Of a DNA stretch of 6,948 bases, positions 1-6,043 are shown piece after piece. The stretch lies in NCBI GenBank assembly GCA_044868295.1, contig JBIOWF010000343.1, positions 1 through 6,948 on the forward strand, read 5' to 3'. Every line of letters begins with the position of its first letter. The first letter of the stretch is position 1. A program made the position numbers and the translations under genes. The DNA comes from JBIOWF01 sp044868295 (GTDB lineage: Bacteria; Actinomycetota; Actinomycetes; Streptosporangiales; Streptosporangiaceae). Under the pieces are notes generated by a model. The model ran no database searches. It was not told where the DNA came from and was given only the letters and a program-made list of their open reading frames with translations.

Positions 1-1
1 C

Positions 2-520
2 ATCAACCAGCATCCGGTGCCTCGACCCAGGGGTCGGGAGCTCATGATCTTCGTAGCCGGCAAGGCCGTCTTCTTCGCGTTGGCCTTCGGGATTCCGCTG
101 CAGTTCCACTCGCTGGCGGCGGTTCTCTGCTTGTACGCGGTCAGCGGGATCGTCACGGGGTTCCTGCTCAGCGTGGTGTTCCAAGTGGCACACTGCGTCG
201 AAGAGGCCGAGTTCCCCGTGCCTCGCGCGAGTACCGGTCGCATCGATCACGCGTGGGCCGTTCATCAGGCCGAGACGACCGTGAATTTCTGCCGGCATAG
301 CCGAATCGTGTCCTGGCTTGTCGGCGGTCTGAACTTTCAGATCGAGCATCATCTGTTCCCGCGGATCAGTCACGTCCATTACCCGGCGATATCGAGGCTG
401 GTGGAGCAGACCTGCCGGGAGTTCGGGATCAGATACACGGTGCACCGCTCGTTCTGGGCGGGGGTTGGCTCGCACTTCCGCTGGCTGCGACGCATGGGCA
501 TGCCAAACCCGGCGGGTTGA
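2..520 (+). CDS. Membrane fatty acid desaturase, C-terminal part (5' end outside window)
   Basis: The reading frame is open from the left edge, so the gene starts upstream; the GTG at 17 is internal and not a true start. The 172 visible residues are about half of a usual 350-residue desaturase. Residues 15-62 are two closely spaced hydrophobic membrane segments. The third histidine box is QIEHH (residues 113-117, nt 338-352), preceded by GGLNF and followed by LFPRISHVHYP. The glutamine in place of the first histidine is typical of front-end and linoleoyl-CoA-type desaturases (COG3239). These are di-iron enzymes of the membrane that insert a double bond into an acyl chain using O2 and reduced ferredoxin or cytochrome b5. 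The first two histidine boxes should lie upstream, outside the window. A short basic tail ends at a TGA stop. No neighbour in the window is linked to lipid metabolism. Family is secure; regiospecificity and substrate cannot be told from this part. Confidence 0.9.
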   Translation: MNQHPVPRPRGRELMIFVAGKAVFFALAFGIPLQFHSLAAVLCLYAVSGIVTGFLLSVVFQVAHCVEEAEFPVPRASTGRIDHAWAVHQAETTVNFCRHSRIVSWLVGGLNFQIEHHLFPRISHVHYPAISRLVEQTCREFGIRYTVHRSFWAGVGSHFRWLRRMGMPNPAG

Positions 521-830
521 CCACGACACACGGTGCACCCCAATGGTGCCCCGACCATTGACTGGCCGCGCGAAAGGCTCACCCCGGACCCCGGGATGAC
601 GTATAGTGGAGTCTGCCGACGAGGTGCTCCGGAGGGCGAAGCCGGGGGGCGTCTCGACCGTCGGCGCGGTTCACGTTCATGGTGGCTCAGCCTCAGCGAT
701 CGTAGCCGCCTCGGGCATCACGCGGCATTTCCCGCGAGCGACTCAGGCCGTTACGGGGCCGGTACAGGCGCAGCGGCCGGCCTGCCTGTCGCCCGCGAAT
801 AGCCAGAGACCTGGCGAGGGAGACGAGATC
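521..830. other. Intergenic stretch without a supported gene
   Basis: This stretch of about 310 nt lies between the desaturase stop and the small gene at 831. Open frames on both strands (for example 533-802 plus, and an upstream extension of the small gene from 606) are rich in Arg, Gly, Ala and Ser, carry no recognisable motif, and are what a GC-rich sequence produces by chance. A short hairpin (GCACC at 535-539, GGTGC at 545-549, loop CCAAT) lies 15 nt after the desaturase stop but has no T-run, so it is at best a weak terminator. A TTGACT at 558-563 and a TATAGT at 602-607 look like promoter hexamers, but they are 38 nt apart and do not form one promoter. The interval probably holds the promoter of the gene at 831; I cannot place it. 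Confidence 0.4.
816..822 (+). promoter_or_regulatory. Ribosome binding site of the small gene at 831
   Basis: GAGGGAG ends 8 nt before the ATG at 831, a normal Shine-Dalgarno distance. It decides the start: the same frame stays open back to about 606, but the upstream ATG there has no comparable site and the extra 75 residues look random. Confidence 0.6.
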
Positions 831-1055
831 ATGAAACCGAAGCGTAAGGCAGCGGTTCCTCCGGCTCCGGCGCCCATCGAGATCTCGACGAGCGATCGCG
901 CCGCGCTGATCGCGGCATACCAGGCCGGCGTGATCAAGGCATGGAAGCGGGACGCCGAGCGAGGGTACCGTTTGACCATCGCCGGTCGACAGGACGACTA
1001 CGTCGAGGTCGCAAAGCTCACCAAGTACCTCGAGAAGCTCGGCAGCACCGCCTGA
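831..1055 (+). CDS. Small hypothetical protein, 74 residues
   Basis: I do not recognise this protein. It starts with a basic cluster (KPKRK, residues 2-6), followed by an Ala/Pro-rich linker to about residue 15. A compact part from about residue 19 to 71 has the look of helix, short strand pair, helix: a helical segment SDRAALIAAYQAG, a basic stretch IKAWKRDAERGYRLTI, then a charged helical end VEVAKLTKYLEKL. There is no signal peptide, membrane segment or cysteine, so a cytoplasmic protein is likely. The basic N-terminus could contact nucleic acid or simply aid solubility; this is a guess. It is a real gene rather than chance on three grounds: a ribosome binding site at 816-822, a mixed composition with clear amphipathic helices, and a hairpin after the stop. 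It stands alone, more than 290 nt before the transport operon. Confidence 0.7.
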   Translation: MKPKRKAAVPPAPAPIEISTSDRAALIAAYQAGVIKAWKRDAERGYRLTIAGRQDDYVEVAKLTKYLEKLGSTA

Positions 1056-1082
1056 CCTCCGTCTCGTCTCGCACGTAGGCAC

Positions 1083-1104
1083 AGCGGCAACACACCGCTC
1101 TCTT
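1083..1104 (+). terminator. Weak terminator-like hairpin after the small gene
   Basis: AGCGG (1083-1087) pairs with CCGCT (1095-1099) around a 7-nt loop CAACACA and is followed by the pyrimidine stretch CTCTT. It lies 27 nt after the stop of the small gene. The stem is only 5 bp and the T-run is poor, so intrinsic termination is possible but not convincing. Confidence 0.3.
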
Positions 1105-1222
1105 CGAACGCTCGATGTCTGCACGCGTGTCCGGCGTGCCCGACGGCTCGGACTGACGTTGAGGTGTCCGTCCTACGATGCGGGGACGCCCACGCTGCCG
1201 GAGTCGCGGGCGGTCGTGACCG

Positions 1223-1260
1223 TGAGGCTCGGGGCCCGCTACATCGCCGCGAGAGCCTCA
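1223..1260. repeat. 8-bp perfect inverted repeat upstream of the operon promoter
   Basis: TGAGGCTC (1223-1230) and GAGCCTCA (1253-1260) are perfect inverted copies with 22 nt between them. Arm centres are 30 bp apart, close to three helical turns, and the downstream arm ends 37 nt before the -35 hexamer at 1298. That position would suit an activator or repressor site; it could also fold as RNA if transcription came from upstream. No family consensus that I know matches it. Confidence 0.4.
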
Positions 1261-1297
1261 GCGTGCCCGGCGTGTCGGCGCTGGGCGGCGACGATGG

Positions 1298-1326
1298 TTG
1301 ACAGTCCCCGACCGCTGACCTACAGT
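1298..1326 (+). promoter_or_regulatory. Sigma70-type promoter of the transport operon
   Basis: A perfect -35 hexamer TTGACA (1298-1303) is separated by exactly 17 nt from TACAGT (1321-1326), which matches four of six bases of the -10 consensus. Transcription should start near 1332-1334, leaving a leader of only about 15 nt before the GTG at 1349. It is the only promoter-like site near the operon and all four following genes are tightly spaced, so it probably drives the whole unit. Confidence 0.65.
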
Positions 1327-1329
1327 CAG
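1315..1329. promoter_or_regulatory. Possible operator overlapping the -10 element
   Basis: CTGAC (1315-1319) and GTCAG (1325-1329) form a perfect inverted repeat with a 5-nt centre, lying directly over the -10 hexamer. A protein bound there would block RNA polymerase, the classic position of a repressor site. Further TGAC/GTCA half-sites occur at 1299-1302 (inside the -35) and 1336-1339 (start-site region). No regulator gene is visible in the window, so the cognate protein is unknown. Confidence 0.4.
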
Positions 1330-1348
1330 TCGCACGTCAGGCACGACC

Positions 1349-2158
1349 GTGGACCCGAAACTTCTCCTTTGCCACGTCGCGATTGGCCGAGATGCTGACG
1401 CGGTCCGCGACTACGTCGCGACGCACGGCTACGCCGGAGTGGAGTGGGGGCTCGACAGCCTCCGCGTCGCCGTCGCCCGAAGCCGGCGACAGCGAACCCT
1501 TGATGGCTTCCGCCAAGTCGGCGGCTTGCTCTCACTCCACGCCCCCTACACGGACCTCGAGATCGGCCACCGGGACGGCGAGTACGCGGCGGCCGCCCTC
1601 CGGGTCCTCCAGGAATACGTCGAGGTGACCGCCGAGGTCGGTGGCCGCCACCTGAACCTCCACGTCGGCTCGCACGGCCTGGCACCCGAGGAGTGCGATT
1701 GGGACGTGCTCTGCCGGAACCTAGCGCGCCTCCTCCAACACGCCACCCGTCGAGGCGTGCTGCTCACCGTCGAGAACTTACGGGTCGGGCTCACGAGCGA
1801 CCCTGAGACCTACGCCCGGCTCCTCCGGACAACGGGCGCTCCGGCCTGCTTCGACCTTGGCCACGCGCAGGGCAGCGAGTGGGTGCGTGCCGGCCGGGGC
1901 TCTGCCGCGGACGTGCTGCGGAGCATCCCGACGCGCGTGGCCGCCGCCCACGTCTACCATATCGAGATCGGCGACACCCACCACCCACCTCGCGAGGTCG
2001 CTGACATGGCCACCACGCTCGATGCGCTCGTCGCCGTCGGCTGCGATTGGTGGGTCGTGGAGCTCCACACCCGCGAGAACCTTGAACAGACGCGCCGTGT
2101 CCTCGACGCCTACCTCGCTGGACGCGGTGCCGCAGGAGTCACTCATGTCGCCTCGTGA
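1349..2158 (+). CDS. Xylose-isomerase-like TIM-barrel protein (sugar phosphate isomerase/epimerase family)
   Basis: This 269-residue cytoplasmic protein belongs to the AP endonuclease 2 / xylose isomerase-like TIM-barrel superfamily (COG1082 type), whose members are metal-dependent isomerases, epimerases or lyases of sugars, polyols and related compounds. The likely metal and catalytic residues sit at strand ends in the usual order: VEWG (E32), SLHAPY (H64), LNLHVGSH (H105, H109), TVENL (E142), CFDLGHA (D169, H172), AHVYHIE (H201, H204), DTHHPP (H211, H212) and VVELHT (E239). Length is normal for the family and no signal peptide is seen. The GTG start lies about 15 nt after the predicted transcription start; only a weak CAGG precedes it. 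It is the first gene of the operon and overlaps the binding-protein gene by 14 nt, so it probably processes what the transporter imports. The reaction cannot be named from the sequence. DNA repair (endonuclease IV) is less likely given the context. Confidence 0.88.
   Translation: MDPKLLLCHVAIGRDADAVRDYVATHGYAGVEWGLDSLRVAVARSRRQRTLDGFRQVGGLLSLHAPYTDLEIGHRDGEYAAAALRVLQEYVEVTAEVGGRHLNLHVGSHGLAPEECDWDVLCRNLARLLQHATRRGVLLTVENLRVGLTSDPETYARLLRTTGAPACFDLGHAQGSEWVRAGRGSAADVLRSIPTRVAAAHVYHIEIGDTHHPPREVADMATTLDALVAVGCDWWVVELHTRENLEQTRRVLDAYLAGRGAAGVTHVAS
2134..2138 (+). promoter_or_regulatory. Ribosome binding site fixing the binding-protein start
   Basis: AGGAG ends 6 nt before the ATG at 2145 and lies inside the 3' end of the TIM-barrel gene. 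It selects this ATG over the much longer open frame running from 1857, and the protein then begins directly with a secretion signal. Confidence 0.8.
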
Positions 2159-3164
2159 CCCATCGCGTCGTCGTCTCCTCACCGGCGCGGTCGCCACGCT
2201 CGGCGCCCTCGCGGCCCGGCCGGCCGGCGCCCAGGCCCGGCCGGTGATGGTCTATGGGGTCATCCACGAGTACACACTCGCGCGGCTGATGCAGCTCTTC
2301 GAGCGACAGACCGGCGGGAAGGCCGACTTCATTCGCCTCTCGGCCGGGGAGGTGGCAACCCGCGTCTTGGCCGAACGGCAGGCGCCCAAGGGCGACGTGA
2401 TCTTCGGAATCTCCCGGGCGATCGCCGAGTCGATGAAGGCCCAGGGACTCCTCGAGCCGTACAAGACGCCGCGCCGCGCCGACGTCCCCACCCAGTACGT
2501 GGATCCCGAGGGCTACTGGACCGGCAGCTCGCTCACGGTCCAGGGCATTGCCGTGAACACCGAGCGGTGGAAGAAGGAGTTCGCCCAGACGCCGATGCCC
2601 AAGACCTGGGAGGATCTCCTTGATCCCCGCTACCAGGGGCTCGTCGTCGCGCCGAGCCCGCTCTCGTCGGGGACCGGCTTCACGTTCGTCGTCGGCCAGT
2701 TCTTCCGGTTGGGTGAAGAGAAGGGGTGGGAGTACCTGAAAGCGCTGGACCGGAACGTTCGCTTCTACACGCCGAGTGGCATCGCGCCCACCCGCATGGT
2801 GGCGGCCGGTGAGTTTCTCATCGCCGTCACCTTTGCCCACGACGCGCTCAAAGCGATCTCCGCCGGCTACCCGATCGCGCTGATCCACCCGCCGGGGGTG
2901 AGCTGGGACATCGGCTCCGTGTCGCTGATCAAGGGCGGGCCGAACCCCGAGGGCGGGAAGCGGTTTGTCGACTGGGTCCTGGGGCGCGACCCCATCCAGC
3001 TGATCGTGGACCTGAACTTTGAGGGTGCGCTCCGTTCGGACGTGAGCCTGCCGCAGGGCGCCACCCCGCTGGAGAAGCTGGAGCTCGTCGACTACAAGCT
3101 GGACTGGGCGGCCCAGAACCGGGCGCGCGTTCTGAAGCAGTGGGGGGAAGCCTTCAAGAAGTAG
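2145..3164 (+). CDS. ABC transporter periplasmic substrate-binding protein, AfuA/FbpA-like, Tat-type signal
   Basis: This 339-residue protein captures the substrate outside the inner membrane and hands it to the permease encoded next. Residues 1-31 are an export signal: SRRRLLT (7-13) fits the twin-arginine pattern, then a hydrophobic stretch and a probable cleavage after AGAQA. The mature part is of the COG1840 type, with VMVYG at its start, an AGEVATRVLAE segment (67-77), GDVIFG (83-88), GIAVNT (134-139), the family-typical TWEDLLDPRYQG (154-165), SSGTG (174-178), and TFAHDALKAISAGYPI (229-244). Ferric-binding relatives use two adjacent tyrosines; I find no YY pair, so iron is doubtful. AfuA of Actinobacillus, first named as an iron protein, binds hexose phosphates, and some other relatives bind 2-aminoethylphosphonate. 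With an isomerase-like gene upstream, a phosphorylated or sugar-like ligand is my inference. The start at 2145 overlaps the upstream gene by 14 nt, suggesting translational coupling. Confidence 0.9.
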   Translation: MSPRDPSRRRLLTGAVATLGALAARPAGAQARPVMVYGVIHEYTLARLMQLFERQTGGKADFIRLSAGEVATRVLAERQAPKGDVIFGISRAIAESMKAQGLLEPYKTPRRADVPTQYVDPEGYWTGSSLTVQGIAVNTERWKKEFAQTPMPKTWEDLLDPRYQGLVVAPSPLSSGTGFTFVVGQFFRLGEEKGWEYLKALDRNVRFYTPSGIAPTRMVAAGEFLIAVTFAHDALKAISAGYPIALIHPPGVSWDIGSVSLIKGGPNPEGGKRFVDWVLGRDPIQLIVDLNFEGALRSDVSLPQGATPLEKLELVDYKLDWAAQNRARVLKQWGEAFKK

Positions 3165-3174
3165 GTGCCAGTCG

Positions 3175-4803
3175 ATGCGGGGGCGGGCTCACCCGCTCCG
3201 CTGGATCTTCGGCGCCGACCCATTCGGCGGTGTGGCGCTGGCCCTGGTGGCGCTCCTGCTCGGTGTCTTCGTCGTCGTGCCCATCGCGCGGGTTCTTGGC
3301 GAGCCGGGCGCGACGGAGTGGGCCCGGGTCCTCACGACCCCGCGCCATCTCCGCCTCCTCGCCAATACACTCCTGATCGCGGCCCTGTCCACCGCCTCGG
3401 CCGTTGCCGTCGGCTTCCTTTTCGCTTACGCCACCTCGCGGCCAGACATCCCGCTCGCCCGGCTGTTCCGACTGGTCGCCATCCTGCCCCTCGTCTCGCC
3501 GCCGTTCGTCGGCGGCCTCGCCTTCATCCTTCTCTTCGGCCGGCGCGGGCTCGTCACCTACTCGCTTCTCGGCCTCGGCGGCGACATCTACGGTTGGCAC
3601 GGGCTCTGGCTGGTCCAAACCCTCGCCTTTTTCCCGATTGCCTATATCGTGCTGGCCGGGGTGCTCCGGCGAATCAATCCGACCCTTGAGCACGCCGCCC
3701 AGGACCTCGGGGCGCGCGAAGGCCGGGTTTTTCGCACGGTGACACTGCCACTCGCCTGGCCCGGGCTGGCAAGCGCCGCCCTTCTCGTAGGGATCTACGC
3801 GCTGAGCGATTTTGGGAACCCGATGCTGGTGGGCGGTCCATTCAAGGTGCTGGCCACCGAGACTTACACGCAGGTCACCGGTTGGGGCGACCTCCGAATG
3901 GCGGCCGCGCTCTCGACCGTCCTGCTGATCCCGAGTCTCGGGCTCTTCCTCCTCCAACGCTACCGGATCGGAGGCCACGCGACAGTCACCGGCAAGGGTA
4001 GCGTTCCGACCGTACCGTCTACCCCGGCCCTCCCGCGCTGGGCCGTCTGCCTCGGCTGCGGGTTCGTCACGCTCGTGCTGGCCGGCATCTACCTAGTCGT
4101 CTTCGTGGGCGCCTTCGCGCGGACCTGGGGTGTTGACTGGCGCCCGACGCTTGCCAACTTCGAGTACACGGTCTTCCGCGGCAGCCAGTTGTGGAACTCG
4201 ATCCGCTTCGCTGCGGCCGCCGCGTTCGGTGGCTCTCTCTTCGCCGTGCTCGCGGCCTTCCTGATCCACCGGAAGCCCATCCCGGGACGCACGGTGCTCG
4301 ACTTCGTGGCGGTCCTGCCGGCGGCGCTGCCCGGGACGCTCATGGGGGTCGCCTACATCCTCGTCTTCAACACCCCACCCCTCGCCCTCACCGGGACCGC
4401 GGCGATCGTCGTGGCGGCGATGCTGTTCCGGACCATTCCGGTGGGCTACCGCGCCGTCGTCGCCGGCCTCGTGCAGATCGCGCCCAGCGTCGAGGAGAGC
4501 GCAGCAGACCTCGGGGCGCGCCCGCTCAGGACGCTGCGTGACGTGACGCTGCCGCTCATCCGCGCCGCGTTCACCGGGGCGCTGGTCTTCACGTTCATCC
4601 GCTCGATGACTACGCTGAGCGCCGTGGTCTTCCTGATCTCGCCTGGGAACGTCGTCGCCTCGGCCTCGATCCTCGCGCTGGCCGAGCACGGGGACTGGGG
4701 GCAGGCGAGCGCCATGGCGGCGAGCCTCATGACCGCCATCTTCCTGGCCCTGTTCGGGTTCCGCCTCCTGACCGGTGGGCGCTTGCGCCTCTTCGAGCTC
4801 TGA
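3175..4803 (+). CDS. ABC transporter permease, two fused MetI-type domains
   Basis: This 542-residue inner-membrane protein forms the translocation channel. It is a tandem fusion of two homologous permease domains, as in the FbpB/ThiP/AfuB class, so one polypeptide replaces a permease dimer. The first half (about 18-265) and the second (about 288-535) each contain several hydrophobic segments, around twelve in all. Each half carries the cytoplasmic EAA loop that docks the ATPase: EHAAQDLGAREG...TLPLAWPGL (172-198) and EESAADLGARPL...TLPLIRAAF (440-466). The two loops share DLGAR and TLPL, which shows the internal duplication. A polar linker (about 264-287) joins the halves. The ATG lies 10 nt after the stop of the binding-protein gene, with TAGGTG 7 nt before it. 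Both halves appear intact. The protein itself does not define the substrate. Confidence 0.93.
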   Translation: MRGRAHPLRWIFGADPFGGVALALVALLLGVFVVVPIARVLGEPGATEWARVLTTPRHLRLLANTLLIAALSTASAVAVGFLFAYATSRPDIPLARLFRLVAILPLVSPPFVGGLAFILLFGRRGLVTYSLLGLGGDIYGWHGLWLVQTLAFFPIAYIVLAGVLRRINPTLEHAAQDLGAREGRVFRTVTLPLAWPGLASAALLVGIYALSDFGNPMLVGGPFKVLATETYTQVTGWGDLRMAAALSTVLLIPSLGLFLLQRYRIGGHATVTGKGSVPTVPSTPALPRWAVCLGCGFVTLVLAGIYLVVFVGAFARTWGVDWRPTLANFEYTVFRGSQLWNSIRFAAAAAFGGSLFAVLAAFLIHRKPIPGRTVLDFVAVLPAALPGTLMGVAYILVFNTPPLALTGTAAIVVAAMLFRTIPVGYRAVVAGLVQIAPSVEESAADLGARPLRTLRDVTLPLIRAAFTGALVFTFIRSMTTLSAVVFLISPGNVVASASILALAEHGDWGQASAMAASLMTAIFLALFGFRLLTGGRLRLFEL

Positions 4804-4808
4804 CAGCG

Positions 4809-5903
4809 ATGACGGAACCGCACGTCCAGCTCCGCGACGTGGTGAAGCGTTTCGGTGCCACCCTGGCCGTGGCCGGGGTCTCCCTCGACATCCCGCGGGG
4901 CAGTCTGACGACCATCCTCGGGCCCTCCGGTTGCGGGAAGACGACGCTCCTCCGGCTGTTGGGCGGGTTCCTGGAGCCGGACGGGGGCGAGATCCGGATC
5001 GCGGGCGTGCCCCAGACGGGTCGGCCGCCCTATCTCCGATCGACCGCGACGGTGTTCCAGGAGTACGCGCTCTTCCCCCACATGACCGTCTTCGACAACG
5101 TGGCCTACGGGCTCCGTGTTCGCGGGCTCGCACGCGCGGCCGTCGCCGACCGCGTGCGCCGTGCGCTCGCCCTGGTGCGGCTCGACGCCCTGGACGCTCG
5201 CTACCCGAGGGAGCTCTCCGGCGGCCAGCAGCAGCGCGTCGCCCTCGGCCGATCGCTCGTCATCGAGCCCGAGGTGCTCCTGATGGACGAGCCCCTGTCC
5301 AACCTGGACGCCCGGCTTCGCGTCGAGGTGCGGGCCGAGATCCGCGAGCTCCAGACGCGGCTCGGGATCACCACGGTCTACGTGACCCACGATCAGGAGG
5401 AGGCCCTCTCGATCTCGGAGCGCGTGGCGGTGATGGAGGCCGGTCGCTTCCGGCAGCTCGGCACGCCCCGCGAGATTTACGAGCGCCCCGCGGACCCGTG
5501 GGTCGCCGGCTTCGTCGGCCAGATCAACCTGCTGGCGGCGACCGTGATCACCGGGCCGGCCGGGCGCGCCACGCTCCGGGTCGGCACGCTGGAGTTGCCG
5601 CTTCCGGCAGGGGCGACACCGAGCCTGGCCGGCGACGTCCTGGTCGGGCTCCGGCCGGAGGCGATCCGGATCGCGGACGCCGGCGCGGGGGACCAGCCGA
5701 CAGGGCGGGTTCTGGGCGTGACGTATCTCGGCACCACCGCTCGGTATCGGGTCCGGTTCGGGGACCACGAGCTGACGGTCGACGACCCCGATCCAGCCGG
5801 CAAGCCCCTCCACGTCGGCGAGGTCGCGCTCGCCTTCGACCCGGCGCGCCTCCGGCTGTGGCCGGCCGCGACCGCGTCTCCCTACCGTCCCCCCGGCACT
5901 TGA
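4809..5903 (+). CDS. ABC transporter ATP-binding protein with TOBE domain
   Basis: This 364-residue cytoplasmic subunit hydrolyses ATP to power the importer. All motifs of an active ATPase are present: Walker A GPSGCGKTT (38-46), Q-loop Q84 in VFQEYALFPHMTV, signature LSGGQQQR (136-143), Walker B VLLMDEP (156-162), D-loop SNLDARL (164-170) and switch histidine H194 in VTHDQEEAL. Residues from about 235 to 350 form the C-terminal TOBE part, with VGLRPEAIRI (279-288) and a YLGTTARYRV segment (306-315), as in the MalK/PotA/FbpC group. This region can regulate transport or hold the subunits together. The ATG follows the permease stop by 5 nt and lacks a clear ribosome binding site, so translation probably depends on reinitiation from the permease gene. 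Annotation tools often name such proteins spermidine/putrescine or iron ATPases by similarity alone; the substrate should not be taken from that. Confidence 0.94.
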   Translation: MTEPHVQLRDVVKRFGATLAVAGVSLDIPRGSLTTILGPSGCGKTTLLRLLGGFLEPDGGEIRIAGVPQTGRPPYLRSTATVFQEYALFPHMTVFDNVAYGLRVRGLARAAVADRVRRALALVRLDALDARYPRELSGGQQQRVALGRSLVIEPEVLLMDEPLSNLDARLRVEVRAEIRELQTRLGITTVYVTHDQEEALSISERVAVMEAGRFRQLGTPREIYERPADPWVAGFVGQINLLAATVITGPAGRATLRVGTLELPLPAGATPSLAGDVLVGLRPEAIRIADAGAGDQPTGRVLGVTYLGTTARYRVRFGDHELTVDDPDPAGKPLHVGEVALAFDPARLRLWPAATASPYRPPGT

Positions 5904-5921
5904 GGCTACCGGCGGCTCACA

Positions 5922-5937
5922 AGGACGCCGCCGTCCT
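5922..5937 (+). terminator. Possible hairpin at the end of the transport operon
   Basis: AGGACG (5922-5927) pairs perfectly with CGTCCT (5932-5937) around a CCGC loop, starting 19 nt after the ATPase stop. It is followed by CCACGGGG rather than a T-run, so it is not a standard intrinsic terminator. It may stabilise the 3' end of the operon transcript. Confidence 0.3.
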
Positions 5938-5973
5938 CCACGGGGCGGTACGAGGGGCGAGCCCGGACGGGGC

Positions 5974-6002
5974 TTGACAGCTACGGATGGCGGGCGCATA
6001 CA
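5974..6002 (+). promoter_or_regulatory. Possible promoter of the MgtC/SapB gene
   Basis: A perfect TTGACA (5974-5979) is followed after 17 nt by CATACA (5997-6002), which matches only three of six -10 bases. If used, transcription would start near 6009, downstream of the ATG at 5987, and would favour the ATG at 6044 as the true start. The -35 overlaps the right arm of a GC-rich hairpin (5958-5976). The site is plausible but weak. Confidence 0.35.
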
Positions 6003-6043
6003 CGAGCCCAGTTTTACGTGGTGACGAGCGTCTCGGGTTCGCG

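Noticed and set aside
558..607. TTGACT ... TATAGT as a promoter for the small gene
   Set aside because: The hexamers are separated by 38 nt instead of 16-18, and I find no better partner for either.
606..830. N-terminal extension of the small protein at 831
   Set aside because: No ribosome site precedes the upstream ATG, and the extra residues look random compared with the well-formed protein from 831.
693..1124. 143-residue minus-strand open frame
   Set aside because: Arg-rich, motif-free translation antisense to the small gene, which has a good ribosome site in the other direction.
1131..1274. Repeated CCGGCGTG octamer at 1131-1138 and 1267-1274
   Set aside because: Two copies of a GC-rich 8-mer in a GC-rich interval, without regular spacing or further copies, are readily explained by chance.
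1857..2144. N-terminal extension of the binding protein
   Set aside because: It lies over the TIM-barrel coding sequence in another frame, is Ser/Arg/Pro rich, and would bury the secretion signal. The ribosome site at 2134-2138 supports the start at 2145.
2139..2888. 249-residue minus-strand open frame
   Set aside because: Antisense to the binding-protein gene, whose signal peptide, ribosome site and domain are clear.
3154..3978. 274-residue minus-strand open frame
   Set aside because: Antisense to the first permease domain; highly charged, motif-free translation.
4093..5133. 346-residue minus-strand open frame
   Set aside because: Antisense shadow of the permease and ATPase genes, with no recognisable domain.
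4775..5977. 400-residue plus-strand open frame in another frame over the ATPase gene
   Set aside because: Its composition is low-complexity Arg/Ala/Gly/Pro, and the overlapping frame encodes a complete ABC ATPase.
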